A DNA stretch of 64,000 nt from Chloroflexota bacterium (lineage in GTDB: Bacteria > Chloroflexota > Anaerolineae > Anaerolineales > Villigracilaceae), in assembly GCA_023459215.1 (NCBI GenBank), contig JAEWVF010000079.1, positions 1-64,000 of the forward strand. The letters are read 5' to 3'. A program made the position numbers and the translations under genes. Positions 51,901-59,582 of this stretch are shown one piece after another. The notes below the pieces were generated by a model. That model had not been told where the DNA came from. It saw nothing but the letters and a program-made list of their open reading frames with translations, and did not search any database. Within the stretch, counting starts at the first letter, position 1, and each line of letters starts with the position of its first letter.

Positions 51901-53459
51901 AAAAACTGGCGCAACTCCTGTTTCTGGCTCTCTTTACTGCCTCCTGCGCAGCTCCCGGCGCAGGGCTGTGGGGCAATCCTGCCACGCCGACTCCGCCCGG
52001 CACAGCAACCCCCACCCGCATCAGCTATGCTCTCGTCGCCACCATCACCCCGACGCCCACCGCCACCCCACAGATGGTGTTGCCACTCTCCGATACGCCC
52101 ACACCCGGCGCGCCAACTATGCCAACCCTGCCGCCGGTCAACACCGCCGGGCCGATGATCCTGCTGCGCGCCCAGAGCGGGGATACGCTAGAGATTATCG
52201 CCAGGCGCTCCAACGTGCGCCTGGAACAGGTGATTTCCGATGTAGTCCTGCCGCAGCCAAACACCCTGCTCGACCCCGGCACGCTCCTGCTCGTCCCAGA
52301 CCAACTCCCCTCCGAGCGCACCAGCAACGGGCTGATGCTGCCCGACAGCGAATTTGTCCTTTCCGCAACCGCGATTGGCTTTGATACCAGCCTGTACACC
52401 AACGATGCCGGCGGCTATCTCTCGCGCTACACCGAATACCTGATGAGCAACGGCAAAACCAGCGGGGCCAAAGTTCTGGAGCGAATCGCTTATGACAATT
52501 CGATTCATCCGCGCCTGCTGTTGACCCTGCTTGAACTGGAAAGCCGCTGGGTTCGCGGCAATCCTTCCAACTTTGCCCAGGAAGAATACCCGCTTGGCTA
52601 CGCCGATATCCAGTACAAAGGGCTTCACCGCCAACTGGCCTGGGCGATTGGAGAACTATCCACCGGCTACTATGGCTGGCGCTCCGGGGAACTGACCGAA
52701 ATCACCTTTGAAGATGGCTCGAAAATCAGCCTGGCTCCGACCCTGAACGCGGCCACTGTAGGGTTGATGTATTTCTTCTCGAAAACACGCAGCCGTGAAA
52801 CCTGGGCGCAGGCCGTGGCCGCCTTTCCGGCCCTGTATATCGAGATGTTCGGCGATCCCTGGCCGCGAGCCGAGCAAATCGAGCCGCTTTTCCCGCCTGG
52901 CCTGACCCAACCAGAATTGGGCCTGCCCTTCCAGCCGGAGCAGGTCTGGGCCTACACCGGCGGCCCACATGCCGCCTGGGAGCGCAAGGGCGCGCTGGCC
53001 GCTATCGACTTTGCCCCCGGCGCAATTGAACAGGGCTGCGTGAAATCGGATAACTGGGTGATTGCTCCGGCCCCCGGCCTGGTTGTGCGCACCGATGAGG
53101 GTGTGGTCATCCTCGACCTGGACGGCGACGGTTATGAACAAACCGGTTGGGTGCTGCTCTTCCTGCATATCGGCGACGAAGGCAAAGTAAAACTCGGAAC
53201 TTACCTGCAAAAAGACGATAAAATCGGCCACCCGTCCTGCACAGGCGGCGTTTCCACCGGAACACATGTCCATTTCGCGCGCAAATACAACGGCGAGTGG
53301 ATACTGGCGGGCGGGGCGTTGCCCTTCAACTTGAACGATTGGGTGGTTGCGCAAGGCAATGAACCCTACAAGGGCACCCTGTCGCGCGCTGGCGCAGTCA
53401 TCAATGCCAGCACCAGCGGCGCCTATGAAACAAGGATTATCCGTGAGAAGAACGAATAG
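51897..53459 (+). CDS. LysM/M23-domain lipoprotein (second of three)
   Basis: Start ATG 51897 (ATGA overlap). The 520-residue paralogue has lipobox FTASC, a long Pro/Thr linker (TPTPPGTATPT), LysM-like RAQSGDTLEIIARRSNVRLEQVI, a central SIHPRLLLTLLELESRW domain and the M23 end with GGPHAAWE...IDFAPG and HVHFARKYNGEW. In the zinc site the Asp of ALAAIDFAPG and the His residues are kept. It overlaps the third paralogue by 17 bases. Confidence 0.85.
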   Translation: MKKLAQLLFLALFTASCAAPGAGLWGNPATPTPPGTATPTRISYALVATITPTPTATPQMVLPLSDTPTPGAPTMPTLPPVNTAGPMILLRAQSGDTLEIIARRSNVRLEQVISDVVLPQPNTLLDPGTLLLVPDQLPSERTSNGLMLPDSEFVLSATAIGFDTSLYTNDAGGYLSRYTEYLMSNGKTSGAKVLERIAYDNSIHPRLLLTLLELESRWVRGNPSNFAQEEYPLGYADIQYKGLHRQLAWAIGELSTGYYGWRSGELTEITFEDGSKISLAPTLNAATVGLMYFFSKTRSRETWAQAVAAFPALYIEMFGDPWPRAEQIEPLFPPGLTQPELGLPFQPEQVWAYTGGPHAAWERKGALAAIDFAPGAIEQGCVKSDNWVIAPAPGLVVRTDEGVVILDLDGDGYEQTGWVLLFLHIGDEGKVKLGTYLQKDDKIGHPSCTGGVSTGTHVHFARKYNGEWILAGGALPFNLNDWVVAQGNEPYKGTLSRAGAVINASTSGAYETRIIREKNE

Positions 53460-54945
53460 AATTTGCAACCGCTTTGGGGGATGGAAGCTGGCGCATGTCC
53501 CAACACTGCTTGCCCTCCTGGGCATTTTGCTATCAAGCTGCCTGCCCGCCGGGGGGACGGTAGCAACCCCGCAGCCCGAATCGCCTTTCGCGGAGGTTTT
53601 CCCGACCCCAGCCGCCGACTTTACCCCCATCCCCACCCGCCCGGCGTATCAGCCCGGCGAATTGGTTGAGTACATTGCCCAAACCGGCGACATCCTGCCA
53701 GCTCTGGCCGCCCGTTTCAACACCAGCGAAGCCGAAATCCGCGCCGCCAACCCGATCATCCCGCAGGACTCGACCACCATGCCCCCAGGTTTTCCGATGC
53801 AGATCCCGATTTATTACCAACCCCTGTGGGGCACCTCCTATCAGATCATCCCGGATGTGCTCTATGTCAACGGGCCAGCCCTGGTCGGATTCAGCAGCGC
53901 GGATTTTATCAACCAGCATGATGGCTGGCTGAAAACCTACCTCGAGCCGGGTTTCGAGGGCACCCGCACCGCCGCGGCAACCATCGACCTGGTCGCCAAG
54001 AATTTCAGCGTCAGCCCGCGCCTATTCCTGGCCATGCTCGAATACCAATCACAGGGACTTTCCAATCCGGCCATGCCCGATACGGTTTATTTCCTCGGGT
54101 ATGAAAACGCCAGCTATAAAGGGCTTTACCTGCAACTGGTTTGGGCAGCCAATACCCTCAACAACGGCTATTACGGCTGGCGGCGCGGCAGCCTGCGTGA
54201 ATTCGAATCCCCGGATGGCCGCTTGCAGCGCCCCGACCCCTGGCAAAACGCCGCCAGCGTATCGCTCCAATATCTCTACGCGCATTTATACAACAGCCCA
54301 ATCTATGACCAAATCATCGGAGCCGGCGGACTGGCCCAAACCTATGCCAGTCTATTCGGCGACCCCTGGCAAGTCGAACCACACCTGCCCGGTAGTTTGC
54401 GCCAGCCGGAGTTTTCGCTGCCATTCGAAAACGGCAAATCCTGGAACTATACCGGCGGCCCGCACACCGGCTGGGGATTGGGTGAGCCTTTTGCTGCTAT
54501 CGATTTTGCTCCGGCGGGTGTTTCTAATTGCGATTCATCCAGCGAGTGGATTGTGGCAATTGCCGACGGGCAAATTATCCGCTCCGAGCCAGGAATTGTA
54601 GTACTTGACCTGGATGGCGACGGCCAGGAACAGAGTGGCTGGGTTATTTTCTACCTGCATGTTGCCACAGAAGGGCGCACCCAGGTCGGGCAATCCCTGC
54701 CCAAGGGTGGCAGGATCGGTCACCCATCCTGCGAAGGCGGTTCCTCGACCGGAACGCACGTCCACCTTGCGCGCAAATACAACGGCGAATGGATCATGGC
54801 CGATGGCCCGCTGGCCTTCAATCTGGATGGCTGGGTAGCGGGCCGAGGTGCCCAGGCGTACCAGGGAACCCTGACCCGTTACTCACGCACAGTCACATCC
54901 TCGACCAGCGCCGAGGGCAAAAGTCTGATCAAGGCCGGAGACTAA
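53443..54945 (+). CDS. LysM/M23-domain lipoprotein (third of three)
   Basis: GTG 53443 is chosen because AAGGA lies 6 bases upstream and the resulting N-terminus is a proper lipoprotein signal (VRRTNRI...LLSSC). The 500-residue product has a short LysM-like part (IAQTGDILPALAARFNTSEAEIRAANP), the central SVSPRLFLAMLEYQSQGLSN domain, and the M23 end GGPHTGWG...IDFAPAG and HVHLARKYNGEW. All three copies have EQ(T/S)GW after a DLDGDG segment, a calcium-binding-like loop. Confidence 0.83.
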   Translation: MRRTNRICNRFGGWKLAHVPTLLALLGILLSSCLPAGGTVATPQPESPFAEVFPTPAADFTPIPTRPAYQPGELVEYIAQTGDILPALAARFNTSEAEIRAANPIIPQDSTTMPPGFPMQIPIYYQPLWGTSYQIIPDVLYVNGPALVGFSSADFINQHDGWLKTYLEPGFEGTRTAAATIDLVAKNFSVSPRLFLAMLEYQSQGLSNPAMPDTVYFLGYENASYKGLYLQLVWAANTLNNGYYGWRRGSLREFESPDGRLQRPDPWQNAASVSLQYLYAHLYNSPIYDQIIGAGGLAQTYASLFGDPWQVEPHLPGSLRQPEFSLPFENGKSWNYTGGPHTGWGLGEPFAAIDFAPAGVSNCDSSSEWIVAIADGQIIRSEPGIVVLDLDGDGQEQSGWVIFYLHVATEGRTQVGQSLPKGGRIGHPSCEGGSSTGTHVHLARKYNGEWIMADGPLAFNLDGWVAGRGAQAYQGTLTRYSRTVTSSTSAEGKSLIKAGD

Positions 54946-54963
54946 AAACCAGACCCGGAATTA

Positions 54964-55001
54964 AAAAATCTGTGTCGGAATCATATCCGGCACAGATTTT
55001 T
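54964..55001. terminator. Bidirectional intrinsic terminator
   Basis: AAAAATCTGTGTCGGA (54964-54979) pairs with TCCGGCACAGATTTTT (54986-55001), with one G-T pair and a 6-nt loop. It lies between the convergent lipoprotein and OsmC-like genes and has A and T runs on both sides. Confidence 0.85.
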
Positions 55002-55017
55002 ATTTACCGAAACAAAA

Positions 55018-55476
55018 CTACCCGGCCTGCCAGATTCCTTCCTTGACCAGCGCCCCGCTGGCCGCATCACGGATAAAGTATTTCATCTCCATCGGTACCA
55101 CCTTACCCAGCATGGACTGGGCCGGGCAATACTTGACCGAAGACAACTCAATCGCCCGCACTACCGCCGCTTCGTCAATGTTGTTGCCGCTAAAGTGATA
55201 CTCAATAACGATGTGGGTAAAAACATGCGGGTGCTCGCCCTGTTGGTCGGCATGGACTTTGACTTCGAAAGCCGTCACATCCTGTTTCTTCTTGCGCACA
55301 ATCGAAATCACATCCATGGCCGTGCAGCCCGCCAGCGAGACCGCCATCAACTCCAAGGGACGAAAGCCATCGTTGGCGCCGCCCACATCCGGGTGAGCGC
55401 CGAGCGGAACGCTAAAGCCGGTATCCGCCGTGCCGGTAAATGTCATACCATCTTTCCAGGTAACTTTTGCATCCAT
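55018..55476 (-). CDS. OsmC/Ohr-family peroxidase-like protein
   Basis: A 152-residue OsmC-fold protein with both redox cysteines: SLAGCTAMDVISIVRKK and VKYCPAQSMLGK. These reduce organic hydroperoxides or act on small thiols in the family. The FRPLELMAVSLAGC segment is canonical. It is the last gene of a redox operon headed by an ECF sigma factor, separated from the TlpA-like gene by 53 bases that include a palindromic repeat. Confidence 0.9.
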   Translation of the reverse strand: MDAKVTWKDGMTFTGTADTGFSVPLGAHPDVGGANDGFRPLELMAVSLAGCTAMDVISIVRKKKQDVTAFEVKVHADQQGEHPHVFTHIVIEYHFSGNNIDEAAVVRAIELSSVKYCPAQSMLGKVVPMEMKYFIRDAASGALVKEGIWQAG

Positions 55477-55497
55477 CAGATTTGCTCCTATATTTAA

Positions 55498-55522
55498 TAG
55501 CGCGAGATATTCTCTCGCGCTA
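55498..55522. repeat. Dispersed palindromic repeat, copy 1
   Basis: TAGCGCGAGA-TATTC-TCTCGCGCTA is a perfect 10-bp inverted repeat with a 5-nt loop. The same 10-base arms recur at 63701-63725 with a different loop, so this is a dispersed element and not a local structure. It sits between the TlpA-like and OsmC-like genes. Confidence 0.85.
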
Positions 55523-55529
55523 CGATTTG

Positions 55530-56126
55530 TTATTCAACCAACAGCGGGGTAACATACTTTTCCAGCGCGGCCATGCTGATTTCGCCGCTCCAGGTCAGGC
55601 GCACCATGCCCTCACGGTCAATCACAAACGAGGTCGGCAGTCCGTTGACGCCGAAAGCCTTGCTGGCAACAAAGGATGGGTCGGGCCAAACCGGGAAGGT
55701 CAATCCATATTCGGCCACAAAATCGTCGACCGCTATGTTGCCCTGCAAACCATCTTCGATGGCAACAATCACGAAGCCCTGGCCTTTGTATTTCTCATAG
55801 TAAGCTTGCAGGGTCGGCATCTCAGCCTTACAGGGTGGGCACCAGGTCGCCCAGGCATTGTACAAGATCACCTGGCCGGCATAGTCGGACAAAGCCACCG
55901 GGGCATCGTTCAAGTCGGTCAAGGCCACCTCGGGAGCCGGGTAATTGACCGGGATCGGCACCACCAGGCCCTCGTCCAGTTGGCTGACGCTTTCACCCGC
56001 CTTTGGAATGGCCAGGAAACCGGCAATGGCCACCAGGATCAAGCCCCCGCCAATCACCATCATCAGCAGGCTCTGGCCGCCCATCGTCCGGGCTTTTTGC
56101 CGGGCCGCATCACGCTTGACCGACAT
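55530..56126 (-). CDS. TlpA-like membrane-anchored thiol-disulfide protein
   Basis: The 198-residue protein has a short cytoplasmic N-terminus, one membrane helix (about 20-40, LLMMVIGGGLILVAIAGFLA) and a thioredoxin fold outside the membrane with active site WATWCPPCKAEMPTL and the cis-Pro region GLPTSFVID. TlpA/ResA-type proteins keep extracytoplasmic thiols reduced, for example during cytochrome c assembly. It starts 2 bases after the disulfide oxidoreductase stop. Confidence 0.9.
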   Translation of the reverse strand: MSVKRDAARQKARTMGGQSLLMMVIGGGLILVAIAGFLAIPKAGESVSQLDEGLVVPIPVNYPAPEVALTDLNDAPVALSDYAGQVILYNAWATWCPPCKAEMPTLQAYYEKYKGQGFVIVAIEDGLQGNIAVDDFVAEYGLTFPVWPDPSFVASKAFGVNGLPTSFVIDREGMVRLTWSGEISMAALEKYVTPLLVE

Positions 56127-56128
56127 GT

Positions 56129-56803
56129 CTACTTCTTCCCTTTCAGCGCCTGGCGGACAGCATCCAAAAGCTGGGCTTCGGGCACCGCCCCAACCACGCG
56201 CTCCGCGCCATCGTTGATGATGGTATCGGGCACGCCGCTGATCTGGTAGTGTTCTGAAAGCGCTGCAAATTCCATGGCTTCGATCCCTTCAGCGCGGATC
56301 ATGGCCGGGTTTTCCATCGCGAACTGGTGAGCGAGCAACACGGCTCGCGGGCAGTACGGGCAGGTAGGGGTGACAAAAACCTGCAACAGAAGCGGGCTGG
56401 TTAGCCCTTTCAAATAGGCGCGCGTTTCAGGCGACAAACCCGAATCGCGGCCCGAAACCATCAAAATATCCTGAATCAGGGTGCTGAACTCGTGACCGGA
56501 AGGAATACCGAGATAACGGACACCCAGGTCGGTCACCTGCTCACCCTCGCGAGCCATGATCAGGATTGCCGGAGCAGCCTGAACTTTGAAACCCGCGGCC
56601 ACATCGGCATCCGCCTGCAAATCATATACTTTCAAGCCAAGTTTCTCTGAAATTGGGGCCAGTTCTTCGAGCAACTGGCGCACTTCAGCGCAATAATCGC
56701 AGTTTTCCTGGGAGGTGAAGAGCAACAACTCAACCGGATGCTGCATCTTTTGAAAAACATCCCGGATTTGCCCGACAATCTCGTCATTGAGCAATTTTTC
56801 CAT
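56129..56803 (-). CDS. Protein disulfide oxidoreductase (glutaredoxin-like, two CxxC)
   Basis: Of two adjacent ATG codons, the second (56803) is better spaced from AAGGAGAA. The 224-residue product has two thioredoxin folds: the first with FTSQENCDYCAEVRQLL (CDYC), the second with FVTPTCPYCPRAVLLAHQF (CPYC), plus SGVPDTIIND near the end. This matches the PDO family of thermophiles and anaerobes, which reduces cytoplasmic disulfides with thioredoxin reductase. It lies in the redox operon. Confidence 0.9.
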   Translation of the reverse strand: MEKLLNDEIVGQIRDVFQKMQHPVELLLFTSQENCDYCAEVRQLLEELAPISEKLGLKVYDLQADADVAAGFKVQAAPAILIMAREGEQVTDLGVRYLGIPSGHEFSTLIQDILMVSGRDSGLSPETRAYLKGLTSPLLLQVFVTPTCPYCPRAVLLAHQFAMENPAMIRAEGIEAMEFAALSEHYQISGVPDTIINDGAERVVGAVPEAQLLDAVRQALKGKK

Positions 56804-56848
56804 CATTTCTCCTTGGGTTGATTGCCCGCACGGGGCAAAGTTGACTTA

Positions 56849-57061
56849 TCAGGTGCAACCGCCGCCCCCGCCAGCCACAAAGCCGCAGGTAGGACACTCC
56901 AAATCCAGCACGCCGTTGTAATCCAGGCGTGCCTGCCCACACTGCGGACAAAGCGCGCCGCGCTTGAGCGGCGCGGCAGGTGATGGGGTCTCCAGCAGGA
57001 ATTCGGGGGGTTCGGTCACACCCTTTGGATGTGCAATCCCCTGAAAAGTTGCAGGTTTCAT
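56849..57061 (-). CDS. Small zinc-ribbon protein of the redox operon
   Basis: A 70-residue protein whose start overlaps the anti-sigma stop by 4 bases (ATGA). The N-terminal half is Pro-rich; the rest is a zinc ribbon LCPQCGQARLDYN...LECPTCGFVA, followed by the odd tail GGGGGCT. The fifth Cys near the C-terminus could be a redox-active thiol. I do not recognise a named family. Position in an ECF-sigma redox operon suggests a redox-sensitive zinc protein. Confidence 0.7.
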   Translation of the reverse strand: MKPATFQGIAHPKGVTEPPEFLLETPSPAAPLKRGALCPQCGQARLDYNGVLDLECPTCGFVAGGGGGCT

Positions 57062-57318
57062 TTCCCCGGCAGGATAAAATCATCCAGTTTCAAGGCATGG
57101 AACAGGCGCGCCCGCGCCCCTTCCGGCACATCCACTGAACGGCTGCTGGTTTGATACAGGTAAATTGTTTTACTGGTCGTATCAACCACCACCCGGCAAT
57201 TCTCACAGCCGCGCAAGTGCTGTTCCAACTCTGCGCACAGGTTTTCCGGCAGGCTGCCGTCCAGGTAATCGTTCAAAGAGGCCAAAAGGCCATGACAGTC
57301 ATGTTTGTGTTCGCTCAT
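57058..57318 (-). CDS. Zinc-binding anti-sigma factor (ZAS-like, short)
   Basis: An 86-residue protein with a zf-HC2 pattern, HDCHGLLASLNDYLDG...LEQHLRGCENC, in which the H-x3-C-x2-C-like ligands can hold zinc; oxidation of such cysteines releases the sigma factor in RsrA-type systems. It has no membrane helix, so it acts in the cytoplasm. It overlaps the sigma-factor gene by 4 bases. The ligand order is slightly unusual (His and Cys close together at the N-terminus). Confidence 0.85.
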   Translation of the reverse strand: MSEHKHDCHGLLASLNDYLDGSLPENLCAELEQHLRGCENCRVVVDTTSKTIYLYQTSSRSVDVPEGARARLFHALKLDDFILPGK

Positions 57319-57926
57319 TTTGCATTCTCCGCATCGAGACGCTCACCGTAATAGCTGGAAAGCGACTCGCGTAGATGGAGGCGGGCGCGCAGCAGGCGCG
57401 TTTTCACCGCGGTTTCGCTCAACCCCAACGCCTCGCTGGTTTCCCGGATCGAAAGGCCTTCAATGTCCCGTAACAAGAAAACCACCTTGAGCGTTTCCGG
57501 CAGGCGTTGAATGGCGAGGTTCAACTGGCTTTTGGACTCGTCGGTCAGGAATTCCTGCTCCGGCAGGCAACACCAGTCGCTAAACTGGGCCGGCAGGAAC
57601 CCATCTTCATCCTCGTCCGGGTTCTCGTCCACCGTCAGGGTTGGGCGATGTTTGCGTAGCAACATCAAAGCTTCGTTGGCGGCGATCCGGTACAACCAGG
57701 TCGAAAGGCTGGAACGGCCTTCGAAATCCGGCAGGTGCTGCAACGCTTTCAAAAACGTATTTTGTAAAACATCCTCAGCATCAGCGCTGTCGCCAAGCAT
57801 CCTGAGCGCCAGGCGATAAATGGGCGTGTAATACGCCTCGACCAGCCGGGCAAATTCGGCCCGGTCGCCAGACCTGAGAAGCTCTATGGAAAAATCCGGC
57901 GTGCTTGTTTCAATCATTAGATGCAT
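57315..57926 (-). CDS. ECF-type RNA polymerase sigma factor
   Basis: A 203-residue sigma factor: region 2 with AYYTPIYRLALRMLGDSADAEDVLQNTFLKALQHL, STWLYRIAANEALMLLRK, and region 4 with LPETLKVVFLLRDIEGLSIRETSEALGLSETAVKTRLLRARLHLRE. The linker is acidic and contains CC (QFSDWCCLPEQEF). It probably directs transcription of its own operon. ATG 57926 or 57917 could be used; the second gives MIETSTPDF. It is divergent from the cyclic-nucleotide/NifU gene. Confidence 0.9.
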   Translation of the reverse strand: MHLMIETSTPDFSIELLRSGDRAEFARLVEAYYTPIYRLALRMLGDSADAEDVLQNTFLKALQHLPDFEGRSSLSTWLYRIAANEALMLLRKHRPTLTVDENPDEDEDGFLPAQFSDWCCLPEQEFLTDESKSQLNLAIQRLPETLKVVFLLRDIEGLSIRETSEALGLSETAVKTRLLRARLHLRESLSSYYGERLDAENAK

Positions 57927-57942
57927 CCTGATTCAAAAGGTT

Positions 57943-58018
57943 ACAAATGTCACCAGAGTATACCTGAAATGACCCCTTTCCTCACTCGCCAGTGTCATAA
58001 TAAAAAGGACAAATGTCA
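57943..58018. promoter_or_regulatory. Direct repeat ACAAATGTCA in the divergent promoter region
   Basis: ACAAATGTCA occurs at 57943-57952 and again at 58009-58018, 66 bases apart, in the 150-base gap between the sigma-factor and the cyclic-nucleotide/NifU genes. On the minus strand each reads TGACATTTGT. They could be paired binding sites or ECF promoter elements for autoregulation. No matching site was noticed elsewhere. Confidence 0.5.
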
Positions 58019-58079
58019 ACCGATTTTAGAATATTTGCCACTATGTACACCTCGCAAGCAGGAATTATCATCTATACAA

Positions 58080-58826
58080 ATGATTGGCGAAGTGATTCGA
58101 TTCCCCCTTTTTCGCGACCTGAGTTCGGCAGACTTAAAGATCGTTGCCCCGCTCTTCTCAGTGCGCACCTACCCGCAAGATGCGATTATCTTCGAGCAGG
58201 GTGAGCTTGCCACCTGCCTGTACTTGCTGGCAAAGGGTGAAGTCGTAATCCGTTACAAGCCCTACGACGGCGACCCAATCAACCTCAACCGGATCAAGGC
58301 TGGCGGAGTCTTCGGTTGGTCGGCTGTCCTGGGCAATACGGTTTACAGCTCGTCGGTCGTTTGCAGCGAAGCCTGCGAAGTTTTGTTCATCACCGGGCCA
58401 GGCTTGCGCCAATTGCTGGCACAACACCCCCAGACCGGGCGCATCATCCTTGACCGGCTGGCGCGCGCGGTGTCGTCGCGCTGGGTCAACGCCCATGCCC
58501 AGATCAAGACCATGCTCAATAACGGTATCTCAAATCAGGATTTCCCGCTCGACCCAGAGGAGGCTCCCATGTCCGCTACCCCCGTTCCCAGCGCAAAAGA
58601 AACCCAAATCCGCGCCCTGCTCGATCAATTAAATGCTTATATCGAACAATATCACGGCGGCTCGGTTGAAATGGTCGCCTTTGACGGTGAAACGCTGAAG
58701 GTGCGCCTGGGCGGTGCCTGCCTGGGCTGCCCACTCTCCCCCTCCACCCTGCACGGCTGGGTCGAAGGCACGGTGCGCCAGTTTTTCCCCGAAGTAACTG
58801 TGGTCGAAGCAGTGGCCGCTGAATAA
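58080..58826 (+). CDS. Cyclic-nucleotide-binding domain fused to a NifU C-terminal domain
   Basis: ATG 58080 is preferred; an earlier in-frame ATG (57921) would overlap the divergent sigma gene and add residues with no domain. Residues about 1-130 are a CRP-type sensor domain (FSVRTYPQDAIIFEQGELATCLYLLAKGEVVIR). No HTH follows. Residues about 170-248 are a NifU C-terminal domain with GGSVEMVAFDGETLKVRLGGACLGCPLS, keeping the CxxC that binds an Fe-S cluster. This pairing is unusual. It might link cluster assembly or sensing with a small-molecule signal. Confidence 0.82.
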   Translation: MIGEVIRFPLFRDLSSADLKIVAPLFSVRTYPQDAIIFEQGELATCLYLLAKGEVVIRYKPYDGDPINLNRIKAGGVFGWSAVLGNTVYSSSVVCSEACEVLFITGPGLRQLLAQHPQTGRIILDRLARAVSSRWVNAHAQIKTMLNNGISNQDFPLDPEEAPMSATPVPSAKETQIRALLDQLNAYIEQYHGGSVEMVAFDGETLKVRLGGACLGCPLSPSTLHGWVEGTVRQFFPEVTVVEAVAAE

Positions 58827-58877
58827 AAATACCCCTTAGCCTGTGAATTGAGGGCACAGGCAGCATAAGGGTGGGAC

Positions 58878-58912
58878 AAAAAACTTCCGGCCAGAACTGG
58901 CCGGAAGTTTTT
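58878..58912. terminator. Strong bidirectional intrinsic terminator
   Basis: AAAAACTTCCGGCCAG (58879-58894) pairs perfectly with CTGGCCGGAAGTTTTT (58897-58912) with a 2-nt loop. It lies between the convergent NifU-fusion and membrane protein genes. A weaker stem (GCCTGTG...CACAGGC, about 58840-58862) lies just upstream. Confidence 0.88.
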
Positions 58913-58932
58913 ACTTTCGATAAGCCTGAGAC

Positions 58933-59568
58933 TTAACGTTTCAAGAAAAAGCCGCCAATCAGGCCCAGCCCGACCGCAATCAGGGCCACCGGCCAGACAA
59001 AATTGGCCAGCCCGGCAGTCGCAGTGGAGCCGACGAAAGCACCCATCAACACCAACACCGCCGCCGGGATATACGCCCAACGGGTATCCGTGATTGGGTT
59101 GGGCAGCAAGGCCACCAGCAGGAAAGTTAATCCCAGCCCGATGAAGAAAATGCTGCCATTGGCATCGAAGCGCAAAACATCATCGACAACGCTGACCACC
59201 GCCAGGGTTACCAGAACGCCGCCAGGGATGATCGCCCACCAACGCGAACGGTCGGTCAGGTAAACTGTCCAAAAGGCCAGGCCAATCGCGCCCAGGAAGA
59301 AAGCCCCACCCCAGCCGGCGAACCTCTCCGGCAGGATGCTATCGGCAGCCATGCCAAACAGGGCAAAGGCCGGGATGACCGCCCACCAATTTGTGCGCAT
59401 GTTGTCAAAAAAGAAGCGGGCAAAGATAACGCCAATCCCGGCCAGGATCAAGGCCCAGAACCAGCCCGCAGCGCCATGCAACAGGCCAAACTGCTCCAGG
59501 AAGAGCAAGCCGCCCAGCAGCATCAGGCCGCCGCCCAAAACCACACGAAAATCAAACCGTTTCATCAT
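58933..59568 (-). CDS. Multi-span membrane protein (LiaF/DUF5668-like)
   Basis: A 211-residue protein of about eight short hydrophobic segments with aromatic ends (VVLGGGLMLLGGLLFLEQFGLL, WWAVIPAFALFGMA, WWAIIPGGVLVTLAVV, WAYIPAAVLVLMGAF). The WxxxP-G repeats show internal duplication of a two-helix unit, typical of DUF5668 proteins. It is the last gene of an operon with a toast-rack protein, a set often tied to envelope stress. No enzymatic residues are visible. Confidence 0.78.
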   Translation of the reverse strand: MMKRFDFRVVLGGGLMLLGGLLFLEQFGLLHGAAGWFWALILAGIGVIFARFFFDNMRTNWWAVIPAFALFGMAADSILPERFAGWGGAFFLGAIGLAFWTVYLTDRSRWWAIIPGGVLVTLAVVSVVDDVLRFDANGSIFFIGLGLTFLLVALLPNPITDTRWAYIPAAVLVLMGAFVGSTATAGLANFVWPVALIAVGLGLIGGFFLKR

Positions 59569-59582
59569 GCCAAACCCTCCGC

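Noticed and set aside
57921..58079. Upstream extension of the cyclic-nucleotide/NifU gene from an earlier ATG
   Set aside because: It would overlap the divergent sigma-factor start and both copies of the promoter-region repeat, and adds residues without domain character.
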